This document shows, in pieces, positions 8,944-17,244 of a stretch of DNA of 64,000 bases (position 1 is its first letter; every line of letters begins with the position of its first letter). Location: the NCBI GenBank assembly GCA_963799065.1, contig CAWCVJ010000003.1, forward strand, positions 1,212,782-1,276,781, in the 5' to 3' direction. Made by a program: the position numbers and the translations under genes. The notes beneath the pieces are model-generated. The model had not been told where the DNA came from. It did not search any database and was given only the letters and a program-made list of their open reading frames with translations. This DNA is from JAJPHW01 sp963799065. GTDB taxonomy: Bacteria; Acidobacteriota; Terriglobia; Terriglobales; Acidobacteriaceae.

Positions 8944-9522
8944 GTGCAAGCATTTCTCCGTTGGACGGCCTGGATTTTCTGCGTGCTCTATGCGACTGTT
9001 CCTTCGTTCTGGTTGATGATTCATCCTCATCCGGAATTTTGGCGGAAGCGCAAAGGCTCGCCGTACCGCATATTGCTTCCAGCCTGGGTCGGATCATGGA
9101 TTGTCTTTGGCGCGGCGACTTTCCATTGGCACAGCCTCGTACTCTACGACACCTGGTGGGCGTGGCTTCCTGCCGTAATTCTTTTCTCGATAGGAATCTG
9201 GCTGTATCGCCATTCCGGCGACAAGTTCAGCTTGTCTCAACTCGGTGGATTGCCCGAGTTGCAGTCGCAGTCATTCGACCAGCGACTCGTGACCTCCGGA
9301 CTGCGCAATCGCGTCCGCCATCCCATCTATTTGGCGCATTTATGCGAAATGCTGGCTTGGAGTCTGGGATCCGGCCTCATCGTTTGCGATGGGTTGACGG
9401 TGTTTGCCGTCGCGACCGGCGCGATCATGATCTCATTGGAGGACAAAGAGTTGCAGTGTCGCTTTGGAGAAGAATTTAACGAATACCGCCGACGAGTGCC
9501 GGCGCTCCTGCCCAGGATTTGA
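8944..9522 (+). CDS. Isoprenylcysteine carboxyl methyltransferase-family membrane protein
   Basis: A 192-residue integral membrane protein starting at a GTG. It has about five hydrophobic segments and, near residues 120-170, the ICMT/PEMT signature: G-x-x-x-x-x-R-H-P-I-Y (here LRNRVRHPIYLAHL), then a glutamate-rich EDKELQCRFGEEFNEYRRRV stretch that in this superfamily binds S-adenosylmethionine. Bacterial members methylate lipids or small molecules rather than prenylated proteins; the substrate here is unknown. No operon partner; the next gene has its own promoter. Confidence 0.85.
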   Translation: MQAFLRWTAWIFCVLYATVPSFWLMIHPHPEFWRKRKGSPYRILLPAWVGSWIVFGAATFHWHSLVLYDTWWAWLPAVILFSIGIWLYRHSGDKFSLSQLGGLPELQSQSFDQRLVTSGLRNRVRHPIYLAHLCEMLAWSLGSGLIVCDGLTVFAVATGAIMISLEDKELQCRFGEEFNEYRRRVPALLPRI

Positions 9523-9560
9523 GCCAAACGGGGGGGATCAAATAAATTTCTTGGACAGAA

Positions 9561-9586
9561 TGTCGAAAGCCCTAGCCGTACTCGAC
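9561..9586 (+). promoter_or_regulatory. Probable ECF42-dependent promoter of the DGPF/sigma pair
   Basis: TGTCGA at 9561-9566 and CGAC at 9583-9586 are separated by 16 bases, 33 bases upstream of the DGPF gene start. From memory, ECF42 sigma factors recognise promoters with TGTCGA at -35 and CGA(T/C) at -10. If so the sigma factor encoded downstream activates its own operon. The match is by eye. Confidence 0.6.
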
Positions 9587-9618
9587 TAGCTGCTGAAGGC
9601 TAAGGAGGCCTACTCAAC

Positions 9619-9978
9619 ATGCAATATATGCTGCTGATCTATCACAACGAAAGCAATTGGGAAAAACTCAGCGATGCCGAGCGGGGAAAAATCTACGCCG
9701 ACTATACGGAGTTCGGCAAGAACATCACGGCTAGTGGCCACTACAAAGGGGGCAATAGGCTCGACGCTAGTTCAACCGCGACGACGGTGAGGGTGCGCGA
9801 CGGCAAGCGGCAATCGACGGACGGGCCGTTTGCCGAGACCAAAGAACAGCTCGGCGGATACTACATCGTCCAAGCCAAGGATCTGGACGAAGCCATCGCG
9901 CTTGCGGCCAAGATTCCGGGCGCCCGCTATGGTTCGATCGAAGTGCGGCCCATTCCGCCGATGACGGCTGCGGCTTAG
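9619..9978 (+). CDS. DGPF/YCII-domain protein
   Basis: A 119-residue protein of the YCII-related superfamily, DGPF type. The motif DGPFAETKEQLGGYYIV is at about residues 68-84, and the N-terminus MQYMLLIYHNE is typical. It is preceded by AAGGAGG. Members form ferredoxin-like fold dimers; their biochemical role is not settled, but they are regularly encoded next to ECF42-type sigma factors, as here (57 bases upstream of the sigma gene). It is likely part of that sigma factor's regulon, controlled by the promoter at 9561-9586. Confidence 0.92.
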   Translation: MQYMLLIYHNESNWEKLSDAERGKIYADYTEFGKNITASGHYKGGNRLDASSTATTVRVRDGKRQSTDGPFAETKEQLGGYYIVQAKDLDEAIALAAKIPGARYGSIEVRPIPPMTAAA

Positions 9979-10035
9979 CGCGCATCCGCTCTAGCGTAAC
10001 GCGATGGTTCCGGGTACGCTCTCTTCTGGGCATCC

Positions 10036-11295
10036 GTGGACATCGAGCAAATTTATCACGAGGAGTCGGGGCGAATTCTGGCCACACTGATTCGCCTGCT
10101 CGGTGATTTCGATCTCGCCGAGGAGGCGATGCAGGAAGCATTCGCCCTGGCTGTGGAGCAGTGGCCGAAACAAGGAGTTCCCGGAAACCCTCGCGCATGG
10201 CTGGTTTCCACCGCACGCAATCGCGCCGTGGACGGGTTACGCCGCCGCATCAGCTTCGAGAAGAAGCAGGACGAACTCCAGCGGCTCATCGAGGCGAGAA
10301 GCGTACTCGCGGCACAAGACGAAGTTATGATCGATGGTGATCCCATGAGCGACGACCGCTTGCGGCTAATCTTCACCTGTTGCCATCCGGCTCTGCGCGT
10401 CGAAGCGCAGGTCGCTCTGACGCTGCGAACTTTGTGCGGTCTTACGACTGAGGCAATTGCCAAGGCGTTTATCGCTCCGGTGCCGACGATGGCGCAGCGC
10501 ATCGTTCGCGCGAAACAGAAGATTCGCGACGCCCGCATCCCTTACCGGGTTCCGCCCAAGGAGGATTTGCAGGAGCGGCTCACGGCAGTGATGCTGGTCG
10601 TATATCTCGTATTCAATGAAGGCTACAGCGCCGCGTCCGGGGAAGCGCTAATTCGGCGCGACCTGTGCGCCGAAGGGATTAGGCTCGGGCGATTGTTGTG
10701 CGAACTTCTGCCCAAAGAGTCGGAGGTTCGCGGACTTCTCGCGCTGATGCTGCTGCACGATTCACGACGCGATACGCGCGTCACGGATAACGGAGAGATT
10801 GTCCTTCTCGAAGAGCAAGACCGCAGCCGCTGGAATCAAGAGTCGATCCGTGAGGGGACGGCGCTCGCCGAATCGGCTCTAGGTGCTTTGCCGGGACCTT
10901 ATTCAGTCCAGGCGGCGATCGCTGCGGTTCACGCGAACACAGCGAAAGCCGAAGATACAGACTGGCGGCAGATCGCTGCGCTCTACGAAATCCTGCAACG
11001 CCTGCAACCTACGCCGGTGGTCGAGTTGAATCGCGCCGTCGCGGTGGCGATGGCGGATGGGCCCGCAGCAGGATTGCGACTGCTCGACAAGCTCGAAGCC
11101 AAAGAAGAGCTGAATGGATACTATTTGCTACCCGCAGCCCGCGCCGATTTCCTGCGCAGGCTCAATCGCTGGGCGGACTGCGCCGCCGCGTATCGACAAG
11201 CGCTGGCTTTGGTCAGCAACGAAGCGGAGCGTCGGTTTCTGGAGAAGAGGCTGGCGGAAGCGGAGGGAAAACCGGGTGTCGGGTCGTCGCTATAA
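10036..11295 (+). CDS. ECF-type RNA polymerase sigma factor, ECF42 group
   Basis: A 419-residue sigma factor from a GTG start. The first ~170 residues are sigma region 2 (FDLAEEAMQEAFALAVEQW, then NPRAWLVSTARNRAVDGLRRR) and region 4 (LRTLCGLTTEAIAKAF with the helix-turn-helix ending in MAQRIVRAKQKIR). A further ~230 residues form the long C-terminal extension that defines the ECF42 group, with TPR-like helices (for example YFNEGY-like and TALAESAL stretches). This extension is thought to replace an anti-sigma factor as the control element, and none is encoded nearby. Paired with the DGPF gene upstream. Confidence 0.92.
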   Translation: MDIEQIYHEESGRILATLIRLLGDFDLAEEAMQEAFALAVEQWPKQGVPGNPRAWLVSTARNRAVDGLRRRISFEKKQDELQRLIEARSVLAAQDEVMIDGDPMSDDRLRLIFTCCHPALRVEAQVALTLRTLCGLTTEAIAKAFIAPVPTMAQRIVRAKQKIRDARIPYRVPPKEDLQERLTAVMLVVYLVFNEGYSAASGEALIRRDLCAEGIRLGRLLCELLPKESEVRGLLALMLLHDSRRDTRVTDNGEIVLLEEQDRSRWNQESIREGTALAESALGALPGPYSVQAAIAAVHANTAKAEDTDWRQIAALYEILQRLQPTPVVELNRAVAVAMADGPAAGLRLLDKLEAKEELNGYYLLPAARADFLRRLNRWADCAAAYRQALALVSNEAERRFLEKRLAEAEGKPGVGSSL

Positions 11296-11313
11296 TCGAG
11301 TTAGCCCTCCTGT

Positions 11314-12624
11314 ATGCGTTTTGAACTCTTTATTGCGTCCCGCTACTTGCGCGCCAAGCGCAGGCAGGCGTTTATCGGCGTGATCACGGGAATCTCCGTG
11401 GCCGGCGTGGCTGCGGGCGTGGCATGTTTGGTGGTTGCGCTCGCCATCAACAATGGATTTCGTCAGGACTTGCAGGAGCGTCTTCTCGGCTCGACTTCGC
11501 ACATCAATTTACTGCGCATCGAAAGCGACGGCATTCGCGACTGGCGGCCTTTGATGCAGCGTCTCGCGAAGCAACCGCATGTGATCGCCGCCGCGCCAGT
11601 AATCTACGAAGAAGTTTTGATCTCGCGCGGGCCGCGCGCCAGCGGTGCGGTGTTGAAGGGAATGATTCCCCAAGATGAGAGTCGAGTCAGCGATCTACTG
11701 AAAAGCGTGACCTCGAATGTTCCCGAACCGCTGGCGGAAAAAAGCGCTAGCGACGCTGCGCAGCCCGCTCAAGGTTCCGACGCTACGCAATCTCCAACAG
11801 ATCTCGCAGGCGTCGCCCAACGGGTCGCCGAAATGCCTCCAATCATCCTTGGCAAAGACATGGCGGACAGCTTGGGCGCAAGCATCGGCGCCGTAGTCTT
11901 AGTCACCAGTCCGCAAGGCGAACTCACACCCTTTGGATTGGTTCCTAAATACAGCCGCTTCCGCGTCGCTGGAATTCTCAACTCAGGCTTCTACGATTAC
12001 GACAGCACGTGGGCGCTCGCGCGACTCGCGGACACGCAGCAATTGTTTGGCCTGGGCGACGAGATCGCGTCCATAGAATTCAAAGTGGACGACATCTACA
12101 ACGCCGCCGCCATCGCCAAAAACATCGAGGCGGCCGCTGGCAAAGGCTTCATGACCACCAACTGGATGGAGCAGAACAAAGCGCTGTTCCGCGCACTGCG
12201 TTTAGAACGCCTAGTCACATTCATCACCATCGGCCTGATCGTCTTCGTGGCTGCGCTCAACATCCTCATCTCGCTCACCATGATGGTGATGGAAAAAACG
12301 CGCGACATCGCGGTGCTGATGTCGATGGGGACGCGCAAATCGCAGATCCAACGCATCTTCGTCGCGCAGGGAGTCCTCATCGGTGTCTGCGGGACCGTCA
12401 TCGGCCTCGCGCTCGGCTTCGCTGTCGCCTGGGCCGGCGCTCGCTATCACATGCTGGCGCTTTCTGCGGAAGTCTATTCCATCGATTACGTTCCCTTCGC
12501 GCCGCGCGCTATCGATGGCATGGTTGTTGCCATCGTCGCCGTCGCGATTTCGTTGTTGGCGACAATTTATCCCTCGTGGTCGGCTTCGCGTGTGCTGCCT
12601 GCCGAGGCGCTGCGTTATGAGTAA
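11314..12624 (+). CDS. LolC/LolE-type lipoprotein-releasing ABC permease
   Basis: A 436-residue FtsX-like permease of the LolC/E family. It has an N-terminal membrane segment after MRFELFIASRYLRAKRR (typical LolC/E opening), a large periplasmic domain (about residues 48-290), and three further membrane segments near 305-330, 350-380 and 400-420, ending near YPSWSASRVLPAEALRYE. It releases outer-membrane lipoproteins from the inner membrane to the carrier LolA. Only one permease gene sits with the ATPase, so it may act as a LolF-like single permease, or its partner is elsewhere. The stop codon overlaps the start of the ATPase gene (TAATG), implying translational coupling. Confidence 0.9.
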   Translation: MRFELFIASRYLRAKRRQAFIGVITGISVAGVAAGVACLVVALAINNGFRQDLQERLLGSTSHINLLRIESDGIRDWRPLMQRLAKQPHVIAAAPVIYEEVLISRGPRASGAVLKGMIPQDESRVSDLLKSVTSNVPEPLAEKSASDAAQPAQGSDATQSPTDLAGVAQRVAEMPPIILGKDMADSLGASIGAVVLVTSPQGELTPFGLVPKYSRFRVAGILNSGFYDYDSTWALARLADTQQLFGLGDEIASIEFKVDDIYNAAAIAKNIEAAAGKGFMTTNWMEQNKALFRALRLERLVTFITIGLIVFVAALNILISLTMMVMEKTRDIAVLMSMGTRKSQIQRIFVAQGVLIGVCGTVIGLALGFAVAWAGARYHMLALSAEVYSIDYVPFAPRAIDGMVVAIVAVAISLLATIYPSWSASRVLPAEALRYE

Positions 12625-13397
12625 TGCCGCGTTCCTCACTCCAAGATTACAAATTCTCAACTTTGAGACGAAGGGCCTCTCATTTGCATCTAACGACTAA
12701 CCCGGTATTGCGGGTGCGAGAGCTGAGAAAGGTCTTCCGCTCCGGCGAAGCGCAGTTGGTGCTCTTTGACAACCTTTCTTTGAACGCATCCCCGGGTGAA
12801 ATGCTGGCTATCGTCGGAGAATCCGGGGCAGGTAAGAGCACTTTGTTGCACATCCTGGGCGCTTTGGAGCGACCGTCTGCGGGAACGGTATTCTTCGCGG
12901 ATAGGCAGATAGACCGGCTTTCCGACAAAGACTCAGCGATCCTGCGTAACACGGAGATCGGCTTCGTCTGGCAATTCCATTATTTATTGCCGGAGTTCAC
13001 GGCCTTAGAAAATGTCGCCATGCCGCTGTTGGTTCGAGGCGATGCCTTGGGCGACTGCGAGGCCGATGCCATGAAGTGGTTGACGCGCGTGGGTTTAGAC
13101 AAGCGGGCACATCATCGCTCCGGAGAACTCTCCGGCGGTGAGCAGCAGAGAGTTGCGCTGGCCCGGGCGTTGATTACGAAGCCGAAGCTTTTGTTGGCGG
13201 ACGAACCGACCGGTGATCTCGACGGTCGCACGGCCGACGCGATTTTTGAGTTGATCGCAAGGTTGCACGAAGAGAACGAATTGACCTCGCTGATCGCTAC
13301 GCATAATTTTGCATTTGCCCGCCGTTGTCATCGTGTTTTGCGATTGCACGGCGGTGGTTTGACCGAGATTGATCCCAAGTCTCTGGCGCCGCAATAG
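12624..13397 (+). CDS. lolD: LolD-like ABC transporter ATP-binding protein
   Basis: A 257-residue ABC ATPase that would power the upstream permease. Walker A GESGAGKST is at about residues 65-73, the Q-loop at FVWQFHYLLPEFTALENV, the ABC signature LSGGEQQR, Walker B LLLADEPTGDLD and the switch histidine in ATHNF. The FHYLLPEFTALENV stretch is characteristic of LolD. The ATG at 12624 overlaps the permease stop; the first ~24 residues are not conserved and a TTG at 12696 is a possible alternative start. Confidence 0.92.
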   Translation: MPRSSLQDYKFSTLRRRASHLHLTTNPVLRVRELRKVFRSGEAQLVLFDNLSLNASPGEMLAIVGESGAGKSTLLHILGALERPSAGTVFFADRQIDRLSDKDSAILRNTEIGFVWQFHYLLPEFTALENVAMPLLVRGDALGDCEADAMKWLTRVGLDKRAHHRSGELSGGEQQRVALARALITKPKLLLADEPTGDLDGRTADAIFELIARLHEENELTSLIATHNFAFARRCHRVLRLHGGGLTEIDPKSLAPQ

Positions 13398-13504
13398 ACG
13401 AGCGTTTTAGCTCACGCGGAACTTTAGCAAATTGCACGAGACGATCAAAAAATCGGGTATCTTTAGTAATGGTATTCAAGTTTATGCATTCATCTTTTGT
13501 GCTA

Positions 13505-13533
13505 TTGGGTTTGTGAACAAGTCGTTGCATAAT
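13505..13533 (+). promoter_or_regulatory. Putative sigma-70-type promoter of clpC
   Basis: TTGGGT at 13505-13510 and CATAAT at 13528-13533 are separated by 17 bases, 63 bases before the clpC start. A short GC-rich inverted repeat (CCGGAG/CTCCGG) lies in the leader. I see no clear CtsR operator. Confidence 0.45.
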
Positions 13534-13596
13534 TAAAGGAATGGCACGGTAACCCGGGGCCGGAGGCTCCGGTGAGAGCGGAGAGGGACACATCGA

Positions 13597-16044
13597 ATGT
13601 TTGAAAGGTATACAGAGAAAGCACGCCGGGTAATTTTCTTCGCACGCTACGAAGCCAGCCAGTTCGGCTCCCCTTATATCGAAACCGAACACTTGCTGCT
13701 GGGGCTTCTGCGCGAGGACAAAGCTCTCACCAACCGTTTTCTGCGGTCGCACGCGTCGGTGGAATCCATTCGCAAGCAGATTGAAGCGCACACCACCATT
13801 CGAGAGAAAGTTTCTACGTCGGTGGATTTGCCCCTGAGCAATGAGTGCAAGCGCGTGCTTGCGTATGCCGCGGAAGAAGCCGAGCGCCTGTCGCACAAGC
13901 ACATTGGAACCGAGCATTTGCTGCTGGGATTGCTGCGCGAAGAAAAATGTTTTGCCGCCGAAATTCTGCACGAGCGCGGGTTGCGACTCTCTACCATCCG
14001 CGAAGAGCTAGCCCGCACCAGCCAAGAAAAAGCGCAACCCGCAAGGCAACGGGAGTCTTCTCTATTAAGCGAATTTTCCCGCGACCTCACCCAGGCCGCG
14101 ATGGACACGCAACTCGATCCGCTCATCGGCCGCGATGGAGAGCTTGATCGGGTCATCCAGATTCTCTGCCGTCGTACGAAAAACAACCCGGTTTTGATCG
14201 GCGAGCCTGGCGTGGGTAAAACCGCCATCGTCGAAGGACTAGCGCAGCGCATATCCGACGGCGAAGTTCCTTCGTTCCTTGCGGACAAGAGAATTCTGGC
14301 GCTCGATCTTTCTCTGATCGTCGCCGGCACCAAGTATCGGGGCCAGTTCGAAGAGCGCCTTAAGACCATCATGAAAGAGTTGATGGAGTCGCAAAACTCC
14401 ATCATCTTCATCGACGAGTTGCACACGCTGGTGGGCGCCGGCTCTGCCGAGGGTTCGCTCGATGCAGCCAACATTCTGAAGCCTGCGCTCTCACGCGGCG
14501 AAATTCAATGCATCGGCGCAACTACGCCCGGCGAATATCGCAAGTCCATTGAAAAAGATCGCTCGCTCGAACGTCGCTTCCAGTCGGTCAAAGTTCCGCC
14601 GCCGAATGAGGAAGACGCGACCAAGATTCTTTTCGGAATCAAAGATCGCTACGAAAAATTTCATGCTGTCACTTACACCGACGATTCCATCAACTTCGCG
14701 GTGTCGCACTCCAATCGCTACATCCCGGATCGCTTCCTTCCCGACAAGGCAATCGATCTCATCGACGAAGCGGGCGCCCGCGTGAAGCTGCGTCAGACTT
14801 CGCTGCCGGAAGAGATCACCGAGGTTCAAAAGCGGATCAAATTCATTGTGCACCGCATGGAAAATGCGATCGCCAATCATGAATTCGAGAAAGCGCGCTT
14901 CTACTCCGACGAAGAACGCAAAGAGCGCGAGAATCTTCGCGCCCTCCGCGAGAAATATCACCTGGACGAATCGGCCACTGGCGTAGTCGGACGCGAAGAC
15001 ATTGAAGACGTGGTTTCGCGCTGGACTGGCGTTCCCGTCACTTCGATCAAAGAAGAAGAAACGCAGAAGTTGCTGCGCATCGAGGAAGAACTGCATCGCC
15101 GCATCATTTCGCAGGAAAAGGCGATTAGCGCGTTGGCCCGAGCTATCCGCCGCTCGCGTGCCGGACTCAAGAGCCCGAATCGTCCCATCGGATCGTTTCT
15201 GTTCCTCGGTCCGACTGGCGTCGGCAAAACCGAAGTCGCTCGCACTTTGGCTCAGTTCATGTTCGGCAGCGAAAAATCGCTGATCCGCTTCGATATGTCC
15301 GAGTTCATGGAGAAGCATTCCGTCTCCAAACTCATCGGCTCGCCTCCGGGCTATGTCGGATATGAAGAAGGCGGACAGCTCACCGAACGGGTCAAGCGCG
15401 CTCCGTATTCGGTCGTTTTGCTGGACGAAATCGAAAAAGCGCATCCGGATGTCTTCAACATCCTGCTGCAAGTGTTCGAAGACGGCCACCTGACCGACGG
15501 CCTCGGCAACACCATCGACTTCAAGAACACGGTCCTCATCATGACCTCGAACATCGGCGCACGTCACCTGCAACGCCGCGAGGGGCTCGGCTTCCAGTCA
15601 AGCGATGAAGGCATGGTTTCCGAGAAGGTCGAAGATCTGGTTAAGAATGAAGTCAAGCGCACGTTCAATCCAGAATTCCTCAATCGTCTGGACGAAATTA
15701 TTCTCTTCATGGCGCTGACCGAGAACGACCTCATCCAGATTCTCGAACTGCTGGTGGGCCAACTCAATGCAAACCTGGCGCAGAAGGCGATCACGGTCAC
15801 GGTTACCGAAGAAGCCAAGAAGTGGATGCTGGCTCAGACCGTGGTCGATCGCAGCTATGGCGCGCGTCCGTTGCGCCGCGCGCTCCAGAAATACATCGAA
15901 GACCCGCTCTCGGAAGCTCTCATTCAGGGCACAATCACCACTCGGCCGGCGTTCATCGAAGTCTTCCTGGAAGGCAATAAGCTCTTCTACCGTCCCGTAG
16001 ACTCGGAGAAAGCGGAAGGCGTTCTGCTCTACGAGAGTTCGTAA
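13597..16044 (+). CDS. clpC: ClpC, AAA+ unfoldase subunit of the Clp protease
   Basis: An 815-residue Hsp100 ATPase. Two Clp_N repeats fill residues 1 to about 145 (each contains a copy of TEHLLLGLLRE). AAA domain 1 has Walker A GEPGVGKT at 202-209, Walker B with IIFIDELH, and the arginine finger region EKDRSLERRFQ. A coiled-coil M domain follows (about 400-470), which separates ClpC from ClpA. AAA domain 2 has Walker A GPTGVGKT at 538-545 and VVLLDEIEKAHPDVFN. It unfolds substrates and feeds them to ClpP. No clpP, ctsR or mcsAB nearby; the gene is monocistronic with its own promoter and terminator. Confidence 0.97.
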   Translation: MFERYTEKARRVIFFARYEASQFGSPYIETEHLLLGLLREDKALTNRFLRSHASVESIRKQIEAHTTIREKVSTSVDLPLSNECKRVLAYAAEEAERLSHKHIGTEHLLLGLLREEKCFAAEILHERGLRLSTIREELARTSQEKAQPARQRESSLLSEFSRDLTQAAMDTQLDPLIGRDGELDRVIQILCRRTKNNPVLIGEPGVGKTAIVEGLAQRISDGEVPSFLADKRILALDLSLIVAGTKYRGQFEERLKTIMKELMESQNSIIFIDELHTLVGAGSAEGSLDAANILKPALSRGEIQCIGATTPGEYRKSIEKDRSLERRFQSVKVPPPNEEDATKILFGIKDRYEKFHAVTYTDDSINFAVSHSNRYIPDRFLPDKAIDLIDEAGARVKLRQTSLPEEITEVQKRIKFIVHRMENAIANHEFEKARFYSDEERKERENLRALREKYHLDESATGVVGREDIEDVVSRWTGVPVTSIKEEETQKLLRIEEELHRRIISQEKAISALARAIRRSRAGLKSPNRPIGSFLFLGPTGVGKTEVARTLAQFMFGSEKSLIRFDMSEFMEKHSVSKLIGSPPGYVGYEEGGQLTERVKRAPYSVVLLDEIEKAHPDVFNILLQVFEDGHLTDGLGNTIDFKNTVLIMTSNIGARHLQRREGLGFQSSDEGMVSEKVEDLVKNEVKRTFNPEFLNRLDEIILFMALTENDLIQILELLVGQLNANLAQKAITVTVTEEAKKWMLAQTVVDRSYGARPLRRALQKYIEDPLSEALIQGTITTRPAFIEVFLEGNKLFYRPVDSEKAEGVLLYESS

Positions 16045-16063
16045 ATGCGTTCAAGCTGAGATC

Positions 16064-16095
16064 GGCCGCGAGTTTATATTCGCGGCCTTTTATTT
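16064..16095 (+). terminator. Rho-independent terminator of clpC
   Basis: GGCCGCGA and TCGCGGCC form a perfect 8-bp stem with an 8-base loop, followed by TTTTATTT. It starts 20 bases after the clpC stop codon and lies just before the convergent vapC end. Confidence 0.9.
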
Positions 16096-16096
16096 G

Positions 16097-16507
16097 TTAC
16101 GAAGCTTGAGTCCAATCCTGCACTGCTAATCCCTTAATCCGCTGGAACACTCGATCGTGGGTCACCAATATGACTTTCGCTGCGAGCGCTTGCGCGGCAA
16201 TCATCGTGTCCATGTTTCCCATGGGTCGTGCATCCTCCTCTAACGCGAATCGCAACGTCGCATAAGACCGTGCCGCTTCAGTTCCCCATGGCAGAGATTC
16301 GACACGCAGAAGAAATTCCTCGACGGCAAGCTTCAGCTTCGCCGCTTCCGGTCTTCTTGCGACGCCAAATCGCAACTCGGCCTCGGTGACGGCCGAAATC
16401 GCCACTTCCGCCATGGGCACTTTGAGCAAACGCTCGCGCACTCCCGGCATGTTTCCCTTGATGATGTAGCTGACGGTGTTCGTATCCAGCAGGTAGCGAG
16501 TCGCCAT
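16097..16507 (-). CDS. vapC: VapC-type PIN-domain ribonuclease toxin
   Basis: A 136-residue PIN-domain toxin. The acidic catalytic residues are in place: D8 in LLDTNTVSY, E44 in TEAELRFGV, D100 in GNMDTMIAAQAL, and D118 in THDRVF (many VapC have N or D here). VapC enzymes cleave tRNA or rRNA. The start ATG overlaps the stop of the antitoxin gene by one base (TAATG), the usual arrangement for toxin-antitoxin translational coupling. Confidence 0.93.
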   Translation of the reverse strand: MATRYLLDTNTVSYIIKGNMPGVRERLLKVPMAEVAISAVTEAELRFGVARRPEAAKLKLAVEEFLLRVESLPWGTEAARSYATLRFALEEDARPMGNMDTMIAAQALAAKVILVTHDRVFQRIKGLAVQDWTQAS

Positions 16508-16749
16508 TAAAATAAATCGCGTTTTTGGGGCGGAGTGTCGTGCCGATCTGCTAGAAAGTCCTGCGGCACGTTGAGTGTCTTGAGCAACGTAAAAAAATGG
16601 CTCCAGGAATCCGGTCGTCGCGACAAGATAACGTCTCCCGTATCCGGATCGCGCCGCACGTAGACTTCAGATCCCTCGAAGCGATACTCCACCGGCAGGC
16701 GAACCGCCTGACTGCGTCCATTGCGAAAGAGTTTGGCAGTACGTGGCAT
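16507..16749 (-). CDS. vapB: VapB-type antitoxin
   Basis: An 80-residue AbrB/SpoVT-type antitoxin from the ATG at 16749 (after a GGGGG ribosome-binding site). The N-terminus, MPRTAKLFRNGRSQAVRLP, is the swapped-hairpin DNA-binding motif of VapB proteins; the C-terminal part (FFTLLKTLNVPQDFL) should wrap the toxin. A longer frame upstream to 16851 runs through the promoter region and is not used. The complex probably represses its own promoter; a perfect 12-bp palindrome lies just upstream. Confidence 0.92.
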   Translation of the reverse strand: MPRTAKLFRNGRSQAVRLPVEYRFEGSEVYVRRDPDTGDVILSRRPDSWSHFFTLLKTLNVPQDFLADRHDTPPQKRDLF

Positions 16750-16769
16750 AAATCCCCCATGCATGGTAT

Positions 16770-16781
16770 ATATCATGATAT
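16770..16781 (-). promoter_or_regulatory. Palindrome upstream of vapBC, candidate operator
   Basis: ATATCATGATAT is a perfect 12-bp palindrome 20 bases before the vapB start codon, in an A+T-rich stretch. Its position fits autorepression by VapBC; no binding data. Confidence 0.45.
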
Positions 16782-16873
16782 CTAACAAAGCCCATTCGAC
16801 GCAAGGCCGTCGGTCACTACGGTTGTGCCATTGATCGGGCCCCATGACCACCCTTGCTTATAATGTGAGAAGC

Positions 16874-17131
16874 ATGGAAATCACTGTCTATTCCGCAACC
16901 TGGTGTCCCGACTGCCGCGAGGCCAAGCGCTTTCTCCAGCAGAACCAGATTCCTTTCCAGGAAATTAACATTGAGACCACCCCCGGCGCCGCCGAGGAAG
17001 TCGTCAAGCGAACCGGAAAGCGCGCAATTCCACAGTTCGTCATCGACGGCGAGTGGGTGCAGCCCTACCGTCCCGGCGAGGGCTTTCTCTACGAAGAAAT
17101 GTCTGAGCGCCTTGGCGTCGGCAAGCCGTAG
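16874..17131 (+). CDS. Glutaredoxin-like (NrdH-type) thiol-disulfide protein
   Basis: An 85-residue thioredoxin-fold protein starting at the ATG at 16874. The redox motif C11-P-D-C14 follows SATW; the cis-proline segment is AIPQFVIDG. Similar small glutaredoxins act in redox control of thiols. Ten codons upstream an in-frame ATG at 16844 lies in the spacer with vapB and is less likely. The next gene starts 113 bases downstream. Confidence 0.9.
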   Translation: MEITVYSATWCPDCREAKRFLQQNQIPFQEINIETTPGAAEEVVKRTGKRAIPQFVIDGEWVQPYRPGEGFLYEEMSERLGVGKP

Positions 17132-17244
17132 TCTTTAAGATCAAGGCGAATTTCCACGCCCGGACGTACATGTCCCTCTCGTACCGTAGGAAAACCCTCC
17201 CATCCGAGTGAAGATACAGTTCGGGCATCCCGCCCGTTCCACTT

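Noticed and set aside
14491..15573. 360-codon minus-strand frame inside clpC
   Set aside because: Antisense of conserved AAA domains.
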